A stretch of DNA of 64,000 nucleotides from Bacillota bacterium (GTDB taxonomy: Bacteria; Bacillota; Clostridia; Lachnospirales; Bianqueaceae): positions 186,001-250,000 of the forward strand of contig JAFRUE010000007.1 in the NCBI GenBank assembly GCA_017441925.1. The letters are read 5' to 3'. A program made the position numbers and the translations under genes. The notes under the pieces were generated by a model, which saw nothing but the letters and a program-made list of their open reading frames with translations, searched no databases and was not told the DNA's origin. This document shows, one piece after another, positions 1-9,848 of the stretch; the first letter of the stretch is position 1, and each line of letters starts with the position of its first letter.

Positions 1-2693
1 GGAGAGACATCGAGAATTTCCCGAATGCCGGCAAATGGCTTGAAAACGCTGTTCTCGCGAATCAGGACGAGCATCCTGAGCTGTACAGTGCGCTGCAGGG
101 CGTAAGGGATACACTTTTTGCCTATGAAGAGGCTTTCCGCAAAGAGAAGCTCGAGCGCGGCGTCGTGGATTATCATGATTTTGAACTGTTCGCGGAGCAG
201 ATCCTGATCGGTCCGTCCGGAGAGCCGACGGAAGCGGCCCGCGAGATCCGGGATACGATCGATCTGATCCTGATCGACGAATACCAGGATTCCAACGAGA
301 TCCAGGAACGGATTCTCGGAGCAGTCACACGGACCGAAGACGGTGAGCCGCATAATATCTTTATGGTCGGCGATATCAAACAGAGCATATACGGCTTCCG
401 GTCCGCCTGTCCGAGGCTTTTCAACGAGAAGCTGGAGAATTACCGGGAAGATGCTCTGCCGCGTAAGATCTACCTGCAGCGCAATTTCCGCAGCAGGAAG
501 GAAGTCCTCAGTGCAGTAAACGAAGTATTTGACTGTCTGATGAATCCGGAGACAGGCAGCATCGATTATACGCAGGGGCATGCGCTCCTGCCTGGCAGAG
601 CCTATCAGGGGACAGCGCAGGACGGGGATGAATATCTCCCGAAGCTGCAGCTGCTCGTGACGGACAAGAAACCGACCAGCAGCGAAATGACCCGGATGGA
701 AGCGGAGTATACCGCGGACCGGATCGCAGAGATGCTGACGGATCCGGAAAAATATCAGGTTTATGACAAGAGTCTTGAGGGCAGCCGCCCGGTCAGAGCA
801 GGAGATATTGCGATCCTCCTGCGTGCCGTGAGCACTGCCGGACCGGTCTATCAGAAAGCTCTGGAAAAACGGGGCATTCCGGCGGTCTCTTCGGCAGCGG
901 ACAGTTTCTTTGAGACGGAAGAGATCCGGATCGTGATGAATCTGCTGCGGCTGATCGACAACAGCCATCAGGACATCCCGCTGGAAGCGGTGATGCATTC
1001 GTTCATTTTCCGCTTCTCATCGGAAGATCTCGCCGTCATCCGGACAACGGTCCCGGCGACAGAGACTTTCCACGATGCGGTATATCTGTATCCGTCCGAA
1101 TGTCCGGATACAGAGCTTGCGGAAAGGATCCGTCTGTTTATCCGACAGGTCGGGATGTGGCGCGACTGGAGCGAGAGCCTGCGGATCCGTGAACTGCTGG
1201 AGAAGCTGTACACGACCACTGGACTGTATGAATATGCAGGATCCATGCCCGCCGGAGCCCGCCGCAAAGCAAATCTGGATTTGATGCTCTCACGGGCGGA
1301 TGCTTTTGAGACGGGCATGTACAGCGGTGTCTTCCAGTTCCTGCGTTTCCTCGACAAGATGCGCGAGAAGGACGCGGATTATGAGGAAGCGGCGGGCAGT
1401 ACAGATCAGAACGCTGTCCGCATCATGACGATCCATAAGAGCAAAGGCCTGGAGTTCCCGGTCGTTTTCCTGTGCGGGATCGAGAAACGTTTCTCATCCA
1501 TGGACGCGCGGAACAAGATCCTGATCGACGAGGAACTTGGTCTGGGCAGCCGGAGACTGGATCCACGCATGATGACGGAATATAAGACTCCGCGCTATCT
1601 GGCGATCCAGGAGGCCAAAACGCAGGCTCAGAAGGAAGAAGAAATGCGGATCTTCTATACCGCGTGCACACGTGCGGCTGACAGGCTGATTCTTGTCGGC
1701 ACCTGCACGTCCAGGCAGATCGAAGACAAAGAAAAAGCCCGGGATGCTGCAAGCCGGCTTACGCCTGAAGAATTCCGCACAGCAGGTTCCTATCTGGACT
1801 GGATGCTGCAGATCCGCGTAAAGAAAGGCCTGACGCAGTGGAAGACCACCGAGATCGAAGTCACGGACGATATGTTTGACGGAACCGTAGTCGAACAGGC
1901 TGAGGCGGAGCCTGGAATACAGATCCGGACAGAGAGGGAGGAAGCCTATACAGCGGCCTTGTTGTGGAAATATCCGCACGCGGTCAAGGGAATCCCGCTG
2001 CTTCTGACGGTCTCACAGCTTAAGAAGACCGGAGAAGAGGACGAGCCGGGGACCGAAGAAGACGTTAAGATCGACTGGCAGGAGCTGCTGAACAGGGATG
2101 TTCCGTCATTTGAGGAAGGATCCGGAGAAGAGGCCGCGATCTTTACGGGGGCACGGGGCGGTACGCTTTTTCACCGTGTGCTGGCACAGACAGATCTCAC
2201 AAAGCTGATGACACAGGAAGGACGGATCTCCGAAATTGACCGGATGTGCGCGAGAGGGATTCTGACAAGAGCGGAACGGGACGCTTTCCCGATGCGGCAG
2301 CTCGCGGTTTTCGGAGAGTCGCCGTTATGCAGACGCATGACGGATTCTAGCCGTCTGCTCAGAGAAGCACCGTTCATCCGGGCTTTTACGCCTGCGGAAC
2401 TCCGCCGTCTGGTACCGCAGTATCCGCTGCCGGAGGAAATGGACGAGCAGGAAAACATCATGATCCAGGGCGTGCTGGATGCGGCGTTCCTGGAGGACGG
2501 AGCTTGGGTCCTGGTCGATTACAAGACGGATCGGCATTTCCCGGAAGAGGTCGTTAACATGTATTGCCGTCAGCTCGCGCTTTATAAAGAAGCTTTATCG
2601 CAAATCACACAGATCCCGGTTAAGGAGGAGATTCTGTACGCCGTACGCAGCGGACAGGAGATCCGTTTTGAAGAAAGAAAAGGTAACACGTAA
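1..2693 (+). CDS. addA: AddA-type helicase-nuclease, 5' end outside the window
   Basis: This is the C-terminal ~897 residues of the AddA subunit of the AddAB helicase-nuclease, which resects double-strand breaks for RecA loading. The reading frame is open from the window edge (codon phase starting at base 3), so the start lies upstream; the ATP-binding Walker A region is not visible. Visible superfamily I motifs are DEYQDS (near base 275), GDIKQSIYGFR, NFRSR, the motif V stretch IMTIHKSKGLEF and motif VI FYTACTRAADRL. The far C-terminus carries LVDYKTDR (near base 2514), the RecB-type PD-(D/E)XK nuclease core, which separates AddA from plain UvrD. AddA is usually ~1200 residues, so roughly the first quarter is missing only because of the window. 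addB would be expected upstream. The next helicase gene starts 2 bases after the stop. Confidence 0.93.
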   Translation, partial: RDIENFPNAGKWLENAVLANQDEHPELYSALQGVRDTLFAYEEAFRKEKLERGVVDYHDFELFAEQILIGPSGEPTEAAREIRDTIDLILIDEYQDSNEIQERILGAVTRTEDGEPHNIFMVGDIKQSIYGFRSACPRLFNEKLENYREDALPRKIYLQRNFRSRKEVLSAVNEVFDCLMNPETGSIDYTQGHALLPGRAYQGTAQDGDEYLPKLQLLVTDKKPTSSEMTRMEAEYTADRIAEMLTDPEKYQVYDKSLEGSRPVRAGDIAILLRAVSTAGPVYQKALEKRGIPAVSSAADSFFETEEIRIVMNLLRLIDNSHQDIPLEAVMHSFIFRFSSEDLAVIRTTVPATETFHDAVYLYPSECPDTELAERIRLFIRQVGMWRDWSESLRIRELLEKLYTTTGLYEYAGSMPAGARRKANLDLMLSRADAFETGMYSGVFQFLRFLDKMREKDADYEEAAGSTDQNAVRIMTIHKSKGLEFPVVFLCGIEKRFSSMDARNKILIDEELGLGSRRLDPRMMTEYKTPRYLAIQEAKTQAQKEEEMRIFYTACTRAADRLILVGTCTSRQIEDKEKARDAASRLTPEEFRTAGSYLDWMLQIRVKKGLTQWKTTEIEVTDDMFDGTVVEQAEAEPGIQIRTEREEAYTAALLWKYPHAVKGIPLLLTVSQLKKTGEEDEPGTEEDVKIDWQELLNRDVPSFEEGSGEEAAIFTGARGGTLFHRVLAQTDLTKLMTQEGRISEIDRMCARGILTRAERDAFPMRQLAVFGESPLCRRMTDSSRLLREAPFIRAFTPAELRRLVPQYPLPEEMDEQENIMIQGVLDAAFLEDGAWVLVDYKTDRHFPEEVVNMYCRQLALYKEALSQITQIPVKEEILYAVRSGQEIRFEERKGNT

Positions 2694-2695
2694 TC

Positions 2696-4444
2696 ATGCT
2701 GAATCTTGAACAGGAAAAGGCGGTCCGGCATACGGGAGGGCCGCTGCTGGTTCTTGCAGGACCGGGATCGGGGAAGACGACAATGATCGTTCACCGGCTT
2801 GAAGAACTGCTGAGAAGAGGGACAGATCCGAAGAGCATTCTGGTCGTAACGTACACGAAAGCGGCAGCGCAGGAGATGCGCAGCCGCTTTTTGCGTTATA
2901 TGGGGACAGAACAGTCAGAGATACGATTCGGAACGCTGCATTCCTTTTTCTGGCAGGTGCTGTCCGAACAGCATCAGATCACAGGCTGGCGGATGATGGA
3001 AGGGGACGAGGCGCTCAGGCTGGCGGCGGAGATCCTGCAGGAAGAGAGCGAAATGCCGGAAGAAGAAGCAGTTTTTACCGCGGAGCAGGAGCTTGACCGC
3101 TACCGGTATGAACGAGGCAGGATGCTGCCACATGAGAATACAGGATTTGCCGGGGCATTTGAAGAGAGGAAACGCAGCCGGCATATTCTGGATTATGATG
3201 ATATCCTGACACTTGCCCTCAGGCTCTTGAGAAATAATCCGGCGGCCGTGCGGGTTTACAGGGACAGATACCGTCATATTCTGGTGGATGAATACCAGGA
3301 TATCAATCCGGTACAGTACGCAGGGCTAAAGCTTCTTGCCGGCACGGACGGGAATCTTTTTGCGGTCGGTGACGATGATCAGTCGATCTATGCTTTCAGA
3401 GGATCGGATCCGGGGCTGCTCCTGCGTTTTCCGGGAGATTTTGACGGATCGGAAGTGCTCCGGCTGTCGGCAAATTACCGCAGTACACCTGAGATCGTGG
3501 ATTTTGCATCAGCGATCATCTGCAGGAACAGAGAACGTTATGCCAAAAGTATCCATGCTGTCAGGCCTCACGGGAGATTTGTGCAGAAAAGGTCATACCG
3601 TGACGGAGAGGAGGAATGGCAGGCGATCGCCGCATGGGCGGCCCGTCAGCGCCATCCGGAACAATGCGCGGTGCTCTACAGAAGCATCTATGACGCGGCA
3701 GGATTATGCCGGACTTTGGATGACAGAGGGACAGGTTACGCACTCAAAGATGGCTCGATGAATCCGTACAGACACTGGATCGGACAGGATATTCTGGATT
3801 ATGCCATGGCGGCGCAGGGAGATCCGGAGGCTTTCGGCCGGATCCTAAAACGTCCGCCACGAGGGATCCCTTCCGGCATTCTGACATGGCTGCGTCAGGG
3901 AGAGGATCCCGAGAAGCTCCTGCAGAGACCGCTCGGGAGAGAATATCTCACGGAGCTTGAAGAAATGCTGTACCATCTGCGCCGTATACGGTCAGAACGT
4001 CCGGAAAAGGGTATGGCCGGAATATATAAAAATCTTGAATATAAGCGCTTTCTGGAGCAATTCGCGGAGGAACACAGACTGCCGTATAAGCTGCTGTACG
4101 GACGGTGGCGGTTCTTCCGGGATCTTGCCCATAACTGCAAAGACTGGCAGGAATATGCGGAGAAACTGGAACGCGGCCTGGAGGGTCATAACGACAGGGA
4201 AAGAGGAGGCATCCGTATTATGACACTGCATGCTTCTAAAGGTTTGGAATTTGATCAGGTCTGGATTCCGCAGATCGAGGCAGGGACACTTCCCCATGAG
4301 AGAGCCGACAGCCTGGAGGAGGAAAGACGGCTGCTGTATGTCGGATGCACCCGTGCCAGGGATGAGCTGATACTCAGCCGTGCAAAACGCCGGACCGGCG
4401 GCCGGAAGAAGACATCTGTCTTCTGGAAAGAATTGCCGGAATAG
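2696..4444 (+). CDS. Short UvrD/PcrA-like superfamily I DNA helicase
   Basis: A 582-residue 3'-5' DNA helicase of the UvrD/Rep/PcrA family. Walker A GPGSGKT is at residues 22-28. It is followed by motif II DEYQDINPVQ, motif III GDDDQSIYAFRG, motif IV LSANYRST, motif V IMTLHASKGLEFDQVW and motif VI RRLLYVGCTRARDEL. It is about 150 residues shorter than typical PcrA (~720-740), and no PcrA C-terminal RNA-polymerase-binding region is evident, so it is probably a compact paralogue rather than the housekeeping enzyme. It starts 2 bases after the addA stop, with the addA end supplying the ribosome site, so the two genes are likely co-transcribed and may act together in break repair (inference). Confidence 0.88.
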   Translation: MLNLEQEKAVRHTGGPLLVLAGPGSGKTTMIVHRLEELLRRGTDPKSILVVTYTKAAAQEMRSRFLRYMGTEQSEIRFGTLHSFFWQVLSEQHQITGWRMMEGDEALRLAAEILQEESEMPEEEAVFTAEQELDRYRYERGRMLPHENTGFAGAFEERKRSRHILDYDDILTLALRLLRNNPAAVRVYRDRYRHILVDEYQDINPVQYAGLKLLAGTDGNLFAVGDDDQSIYAFRGSDPGLLLRFPGDFDGSEVLRLSANYRSTPEIVDFASAIICRNRERYAKSIHAVRPHGRFVQKRSYRDGEEEWQAIAAWAARQRHPEQCAVLYRSIYDAAGLCRTLDDRGTGYALKDGSMNPYRHWIGQDILDYAMAAQGDPEAFGRILKRPPRGIPSGILTWLRQGEDPEKLLQRPLGREYLTELEEMLYHLRRIRSERPEKGMAGIYKNLEYKRFLEQFAEEHRLPYKLLYGRWRFFRDLAHNCKDWQEYAEKLERGLEGHNDRERGGIRIMTLHASKGLEFDQVWIPQIEAGTLPHERADSLEEERRLLYVGCTRARDELILSRAKRRTGGRKKTSVFWKELPE

Positions 4445-4486
4445 TGCTATGCATAGGAAAAGGATGTACAGACAAGAGAGAAGTCC

Positions 4487-5575
4487 TTATCCCTGGGTAT
4501 TATCCTCGCTGCCCAGGAAGACGCGGAGCTTTTCGTCAGAAAAAGGCACTACGATCACTTTGCTGCCGTGTTCGTCATTTCCAAGATCATCTTCTTTCTG
4601 AACATCAATTGCGGCAAATGTCATTGCGCTGATCCGGCCTTGCTCATCGATATAGATACTGGGCCTCTCGAGTTTTGCCCAATGATTCACACAGCCGTTC
4701 TGATAGCGGATAAAATCTTCTGTCGGCGTATAGGCACAGCCCGGGCGAAGTGCCCAGACAAGACCGTCCTGGGATGTGAGGTAATAAGCGCGTCTTGCAT
4801 TAAAGTCATTCACGACGATCTGCAGAAGACCGCCATTCTCCCAGATAACACCATCTTCAAGATAACGGATCCTGTCTTTCAGGGCGGGATCTAAAGCCCA
4901 GATGCATCGCTGCCTGCAGTCCCATTCTCCCGCAAGAGAATCAGAAAAGAGAATATCTCCGCGGCGATTGATCGCGATGTATCCGCCGTCTTTTTTGACA
5001 GCGATACTCACATTAGAGAGCGAGATATCATCACCAAACCGGAGTCTTCCGCCGTTTCCGTTATCCAACAGTCTCCAGGGACCGTCAAGATGCTCTGCAA
5101 TATGAATCGTACCGTTTGCTTCCTCGCCATGACGTACAACGTCGCTGACACAGACAGCATAGCGGATCCCGGCCTTATATAGTGGGTCCTGTGGACTTAT
5201 AAGAAAAGGAAAAACATTGTGTCCCGCGCCTTCACACCAATCCGGCCAAAGCACCTTCTGATCCGTATAAGGGCCGAACAGATTGCTGCTGACAGCGCAT
5301 ACTGCCTGTGAACCACGCCATCCAGGACCAAGATCATTGCCCCAGTGACCGCCTTTTTGATCCCAGCAACTGGCGAAGAGGTAGTATTTTCTGTTGTCTG
5401 GATCTTTCAGAATCTTACCATCCCAATAAGAATACTTTGACATGGTCCGATCTTCGAGACCGTTTCCCTGATCACGAGGGCCTGTCATCGGTGCACCCCA
5501 GCAGTTGTTGTCGAGCTTTTCTACGACCGGCATGGCTTCAATGCAATCCATGAACTGTTTTACCGGCATTTCCAT
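4487..5575 (-). CDS. Five-bladed beta-propeller glycoside hydrolase (GH43/GH117-like)
   Basis: A 362-residue protein with the look of a five-bladed beta-propeller glycosidase: repeated Trp/Asp-rich blades (YYLFASCWD, IHIAEHLDGPW, GDILFSDSLAGEW, YYLTSQDGLVW) and phrases such as 'in the shadow of the drug' do not apply here; the blade pattern alone is the basis. No signal peptide is visible, so it probably acts in the cytoplasm on imported oligosaccharides. The catalytic acids cannot be assigned without a structural comparison, and the family (GH43, GH32 or GH117 type) is uncertain. The start is set by GGAGGT 7 bases upstream (5582-5587). It is a single-gene unit on the strand opposite its neighbours with its own promoter. 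Confidence 0.6.
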   Translation of the reverse strand: MEMPVKQFMDCIEAMPVVEKLDNNCWGAPMTGPRDQGNGLEDRTMSKYSYWDGKILKDPDNRKYYLFASCWDQKGGHWGNDLGPGWRGSQAVCAVSSNLFGPYTDQKVLWPDWCEGAGHNVFPFLISPQDPLYKAGIRYAVCVSDVVRHGEEANGTIHIAEHLDGPWRLLDNGNGGRLRFGDDISLSNVSIAVKKDGGYIAINRRGDILFSDSLAGEWDCRQRCIWALDPALKDRIRYLEDGVIWENGGLLQIVVNDFNARRAYYLTSQDGLVWALRPGCAYTPTEDFIRYQNGCVNHWAKLERPSIYIDEQGRISAMTFAAIDVQKEDDLGNDEHGSKVIVVPFSDEKLRVFLGSEDNTQG

Positions 5576-5635
5576 ACTGAAACCTCCAGAATCATTATAT
5601 TATAAAAATCTGCCATGATTTTCCTAACTGGAAGA

Positions 5636-5664
5636 AGTGTAATGGAGATTCATCTTTCTGTCAA
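5636..5664 (-). promoter_or_regulatory. Promoter of the beta-propeller glycosidase gene
   Basis: Reading on the minus strand: -35 TTGACA (5664-5659), 17-base spacer, -10 TACACT (5641-5636). The site is about 60 bases before the start codon. A second possible -10, TATAAT (5604-5599), lies nearer the gene with a poor -35 (TTAGGA) at 17 bases. Confidence 0.65.
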
Positions 5665-5740
5665 GTTCTGACTGGACAGATGTTCAAGCTATTACCCTAA
5701 TTCTTTACTGATTGTTCTTTATTTTTTCACAAAAATGCGG

Positions 5741-5746
5741 TATACT
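5741..5746 (+). promoter_or_regulatory. Putative -10 element before the Lrp-type regulator
   Basis: TATACT about 40 bases before the start codon. The sequence 17 bases upstream (TTTATT) is only a weak -35, so the promoter may need an activator or be weak. Confidence 0.4.
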
Positions 5747-5783
5747 GATTATGTATATATTTTTCCGAGAGGAGAGTTGTTTC

Positions 5784-6281
5784 TTGAATATGGAAGATAA
5801 GACCAGAGAGCTTCTTGAAGTACTCGAGAAGAACAGCAGAACGGATATAAAGGATCTGGCGGTCATGCTGGATGAGAATGAAGCGGATATCGCCGCGCAG
5901 ATGACGCAGCTTGAGAAGGATAAAGTCATTTTCGGATATCATACGATGATCAACTGGGATAAGGTCATGGTCGACAGAGTCACGGCGCTTATCGAGGTCC
6001 GTGTCACGCCGCAGCGCGGGGACGGATTTGACAATATCGCCCAGAGGATCTATCAGTTCGATGAAGTCAGTGCCGTCTATCTGATGTCCGGAGCTTTTGA
6101 CCTGACTGTAATCGTAGAAGGCCGCACGATGAAAGAAGTCGCGCTCTTTGTGGCGCAGAGACTCGCTCCGATCGATCAGGTCCTGAGCACTTCCACGCAT
6201 TTTGTCCTGAAACGCTACAAGGATCACGGAGTCGTGCTGGAAGAGGATGAGAAAGACGAGCGCATGCTGGTATCGCCATGA
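5784..6281 (+). CDS. Lrp/AsnC-family transcriptional regulator
   Basis: A ~165-residue regulator with an N-terminal winged helix-turn-helix (ELLEVLEKNSRTDIKDLAVM) and a C-terminal RAM/ACT-like ligand-sensing and oligomerisation domain (TALIEVRVTP; VYLMSGAFDLTVIVEG). I place the start at TTG 5784, 9 bases after GGAG in the sequence GAGAGGAGAG; ATG 5790 is the alternative two codons later. The frame is open further upstream, but no ribosome site supports that. The stop codon overlaps the aminotransferase start (ATGA). This regulator-aminotransferase pairing is common in Clostridia, so it probably controls its partner gene in response to an amino acid (inference). Confidence 0.88.
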   Translation: MNMEDKTRELLEVLEKNSRTDIKDLAVMLDENEADIAAQMTQLEKDKVIFGYHTMINWDKVMVDRVTALIEVRVTPQRGDGFDNIAQRIYQFDEVSAVYLMSGAFDLTVIVEGRTMKEVALFVAQRLAPIDQVLSTSTHFVLKRYKDHGVVLEEDEKDERMLVSP

Positions 6282-7450
6282 GGAACTTCCTGAACCGTAA
6301 AGTCTGCGAGATGCCGCCGTCCGGGATCCGCCGTTTTTTCAACCTGGCCAGCGAGATGCAGGACGTCCTGTCGCTCGGAGTAGGCGAGCCGGATTTCATG
6401 ACGCCCTGGCCGGTCCGGGAGCAGGCGATCTACACCTTGCAGAAAGGCCAGACCGTCTATACGGCCAATGCCGGATTGCTGGCGCTCCGCCGGGAGCTTT
6501 CCGCGTATCTTGCAGACAAGTATCAGCTGGAATACGATCCGCAGAAGCAGATCGTGATCACAGTCGGAGGCAGTGAAGCCATCGACCTTGCGCTGCGCGC
6601 GATGGTGGAACCGGGCGACGAAGTACTGCTTCCTGAGCCGTCTTTTGTGTCGTATAAGCCTTGCGCGGAGATGGCGGGAGCCCGTGTGGTGACCGTCCCG
6701 CTGCACGAGGAGCATAAATTCAGGCTCCGGGCGGATGATCTGCGCAAAGCGATCACAGACCGGACCAAGATCCTCGTGTTCCCGTTCCCCGGCAATCCGA
6801 CCGGATCGACGATGCATAAGGAGGATATGGAAGAGATCTGCAGACTCGTCATTGAGAAAGACCTGTTCGTGATCTCGGATGAGATCTATGCGGAGCTGAC
6901 CTATGACGGGCGGCATGATTCGATCGCCGCGATGCCCGGCATGAAGGAGAGGACGCTTGTTATCAACGGATTCTCCAAGACTTTTTCCATGACGGGTTGG
7001 CGTCTCGGCTATGCCGCGGGTCCTGCGGATCTGATCGCCCAGATGACCAAGATCCATCAGTTCGCGATCATGTGCGCACCGACGACGAGCCAGTACGCAG
7101 CCATTGAAGCGCTTCGCAGCTGCGACCGTTATGTGGATGAGATGCGGGAAGAATACGCCCGCAGAAGACGCTACGTTGTAACGAGACTGTGGGAGATCGG
7201 CCTGCCGTGTTCTGATCCGCAGGGAGCGTTCTATGTTTTCCCGTCGATCAAAAGTACGGGTATGCGGTCCGAGGAATTCTGTCAGAAGCTTCTGACGGAA
7301 CAGAAGGTCGCTGTTGTGCCGGGCGACGCGTTCGGAGCCTCCGGAGAGGGTTTTGTCCGGATATCGTATGCCTACAGTCTTGCGAGATTGCAGGAAGCAT
7401 TAAACAGAATCGAAATATTTGTGAAAGAACATGGAAGAGAAAGTACTTAA
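6278..7450 (+). CDS. Class I/II PLP-dependent aminotransferase
   Basis: A 390-residue fold-type I aminotransferase of the aspartate/aromatic group. Landmarks are the N-terminal GVGEPDF turn, FPFPGNPTG, DEIYAELTYDG, and the PLP-binding lysine K234 within NGFSKTFSMTGWRLGY. The C-terminal substrate arginine region GEGFVRISYAYS is present. Substrate cannot be read from the sequence; aspartate, aromatic or branched-chain amino acids are all possible. Translation is coupled to the Lrp-type regulator by a 4-base overlap, and the gene overlaps mutS2 by 20 bases. Confidence 0.88.
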   Translation: MRNFLNRKVCEMPPSGIRRFFNLASEMQDVLSLGVGEPDFMTPWPVREQAIYTLQKGQTVYTANAGLLALRRELSAYLADKYQLEYDPQKQIVITVGGSEAIDLALRAMVEPGDEVLLPEPSFVSYKPCAEMAGARVVTVPLHEEHKFRLRADDLRKAITDRTKILVFPFPGNPTGSTMHKEDMEEICRLVIEKDLFVISDEIYAELTYDGRHDSIAAMPGMKERTLVINGFSKTFSMTGWRLGYAAGPADLIAQMTKIHQFAIMCAPTTSQYAAIEALRSCDRYVDEMREEYARRRRYVVTRLWEIGLPCSDPQGAFYVFPSIKSTGMRSEEFCQKLLTEQKVAVVPGDAFGASGEGFVRISYAYSLARLQEALNRIEIFVKEHGREST

Positions 7451-9830
7451 GAAACTTGAGTTTGACAAGGTCCGGGAGATGCTCGCGGACCGGGCGGCTT
7501 CGGCGATGGGCAAAGAGCTCTGCCGTGAGCTGGTCCCCAGTACGGATCTGTGGGAGATCAAGCGCATGCTGCAGGAGACGGATGAAGCCTTCTCTCTGCT
7601 GATGCGTTACGGAGATCCGTCTTTCGGCGGGCTGCGCGATATCCGGCCGGTCCTGCAGAGATCTGCGGTCCAGGGCCTCCTGTCGATGGGAGAGCTGCTG
7701 GAAGTGGCCGATACACTGCGTACCGTACGCAGGATCCGGGACTACGGCGTCCACAAAGAAGAAGGTTCCCTTGTCCTTCCGATGCTGGATCCGATGTTTG
7801 AAGGCCTTGTGCCGTATACGGAGCTGCAGAAAGAGATCGAGCGCTGCATCATCAGTGATGAGGCGATGGACGATCACGCAAGCGAGAAACTTTTTTCGAT
7901 CCGCAAAGATATCCAATTGGCGCAGTCCAGGATCCGTTCAGAACTGAACCGTATCATTTATTCGTCCTCCTATAAGGATATGCTGCAGGATTCGGTCGTT
8001 GCGATGCGCGGAGGAAGGTTCTGCATACCGGTCAAGTCGGAATTCCGCGGCAGTGTGAAGGGACTGGTGCACGATCAGTCGTCCTCCGGTTCGACGGTCT
8101 TTGTCGAGCCGATGGCTGTTGTGAATCTGAATAATCAGATCGCGGATCTGCTGCTTGCCGAGCAGCAGGAGATCGAGCGGATCCTGCGGGCCTTTTCCGA
8201 CAGGGTCTACCAGGCGCAGAAGGACCTGGAGGACGATCTCTCACTGATGAGCCGGCTGGATTTTATCTTTGCCAAGGCTAAGACAGCCCTTGCGATGAAC
8301 GCCGTCAAGCCGTCGTTCACAGAAGAAGTCCGTATCGATCTGCCGGCGGCAAGGCATCCGCTGATCGACCCCAAGAAGGTCGTACCGATCCACGTCATGC
8401 TGGGCGGCGAGTTTACGACACTTGTCATTACCGGTCCGAATACGGGCGGTAAGACCGTCACCTTGAAAACACTCGGACTGCTGACACTGATGGGACAGGC
8501 CGGCCTGTTCATACCGGCTTCTTCACGGTCGGTCCTGACCGTTGTTGAGAACGTTTTCGCGGATATCGGCGACGAGCAGAGCATCGAACAGAGTCTGTCG
8601 ACTTTTTCGTCCCATATGGTCAATATTGTCGAGATCTTCCGCAAGGTCACACCCAGATCGCTCGTGCTTTTTGACGAGCTCGGCGCGGGGACGGATCCTG
8701 TGGAAGGCGCGGCGTTAGCGCACGCGATCCTGGAGAGCCTGCGCGTACAGCATATCCTGACAGCCGCGACGACACATTACAGCGAGCTCAAGATCTACGC
8801 GCTCGATACGGAAGGCGTTGAGAACGCAAGCTGCGAATTCGATGTGGAAACGCTGCAGCCGACATACCGCCTGCTGATCGGCGTTCCCGGAAAGAGCAAC
8901 GCATTCGCGATCGCGTCCCGCCTGGGCATGTCCGCAGACGTTATCGATCAGGCGAAAGAATACCTGGAAGGCAATGATATCCGCTTCGAAGAGATGATGA
9001 CGGATCTCGAGATCCGCCGCAAGCAGACGGAGCAGGAGCAGCGCAGGGTCGAAGAGCTGCGCAGGGAAGCTGAGCAGCTTGAAGCAAAAGCCCGGCAGCA
9101 GCAGGAGGAGCTTGACAGACGTCAGGAAAAGATCCTGCAGAAAGCCCGTGAAGAGGCGCATGAGATCCTGACAAAGGCTAAGACAGAGGCGGACGAGACG
9201 ATCCAGTCCATGAACAAGGCGATCCGTCACGGTGCCAACGTCGATATGCACGCCCTCGAGGAGAGCCGCGCGAGGCTCCGTAAAGGCGCCAGCGAGATGG
9301 CCAAGGATATCGAGGCTGCCGCGGACAAGCGCAGGACATATGTCGATGAATCGCTGCTCCGCAAAGGAACAAAGGTGCATCTGGCTACGCTTAATACGGA
9401 CGCTGTGATCCTGGACGGTCCGGACCGCGGAAGCGTCACGGTCCAGGCCGGGATCCTGCAGATGAAAGTCCGTACAGCCGACATTTCCGCTATCGTGGAG
9501 GAGGACCGCAAGAAGAAGCCGGAACGCACAGTCAGCCAGGATAAAGGCGTCCGCGCCGGATCTTTCGGCAAAGCGCAGACAATCTCGGCTTCGGTCGATC
9601 TCCGCGGCATGAATACCGAAGAAGCACTCAGCGCGGTCGATAAATATCTGGATGACGCGTATCTTGCCGGGCTTGACAAGGTGACCGTCATTCACGGAAA
9701 AGGAACAGGCGTACTGCGGCGTGAAGTGCAGAAATATCTGAAACGCAGACAGCAGGTGCAGTCTTTCCGTCTTGGTTCCTTTGGCGAGGGAGATGCCGGA
9801 GTTACCATTGTGGAACTGAAAAAACAATAA
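7431..9830 (+). CDS. mutS2: MutS2 ATPase/endonuclease
   Basis: A 799-residue MutS2 protein. It has a MutS-like lever and clamp region, Walker A GPNTGGKT (residues 335-342), Walker B LVLFDELGAGTDP, then a long charged coiled coil (~residues 520-630) and a C-terminal Smr domain (~720-797) with DLRGM and VIHGKGTGVLR. In this family the Smr domain gives nuclease or ribosome-splitting activity; roles include suppressing recombination and rescuing collided ribosomes. There is no mismatch-recognition domain I, as expected for MutS2. The start lies inside the 3' end of the aminotransferase gene, so its ribosome site is internal to that gene. Confidence 0.95.
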   Translation: MEEKVLKKLEFDKVREMLADRAASAMGKELCRELVPSTDLWEIKRMLQETDEAFSLLMRYGDPSFGGLRDIRPVLQRSAVQGLLSMGELLEVADTLRTVRRIRDYGVHKEEGSLVLPMLDPMFEGLVPYTELQKEIERCIISDEAMDDHASEKLFSIRKDIQLAQSRIRSELNRIIYSSSYKDMLQDSVVAMRGGRFCIPVKSEFRGSVKGLVHDQSSSGSTVFVEPMAVVNLNNQIADLLLAEQQEIERILRAFSDRVYQAQKDLEDDLSLMSRLDFIFAKAKTALAMNAVKPSFTEEVRIDLPAARHPLIDPKKVVPIHVMLGGEFTTLVITGPNTGGKTVTLKTLGLLTLMGQAGLFIPASSRSVLTVVENVFADIGDEQSIEQSLSTFSSHMVNIVEIFRKVTPRSLVLFDELGAGTDPVEGAALAHAILESLRVQHILTAATTHYSELKIYALDTEGVENASCEFDVETLQPTYRLLIGVPGKSNAFAIASRLGMSADVIDQAKEYLEGNDIRFEEMMTDLEIRRKQTEQEQRRVEELRREAEQLEAKARQQQEELDRRQEKILQKAREEAHEILTKAKTEADETIQSMNKAIRHGANVDMHALEESRARLRKGASEMAKDIEAAADKRRTYVDESLLRKGTKVHLATLNTDAVILDGPDRGSVTVQAGILQMKVRTADISAIVEEDRKKKPERTVSQDKGVRAGSFGKAQTISASVDLRGMNTEEALSAVDKYLDDAYLAGLDKVTVIHGKGTGVLRREVQKYLKRRQQVQSFRLGSFGEGDAGVTIVELKKQ

Positions 9831-9848
9831 CAGCAGGAGGAATTACAA

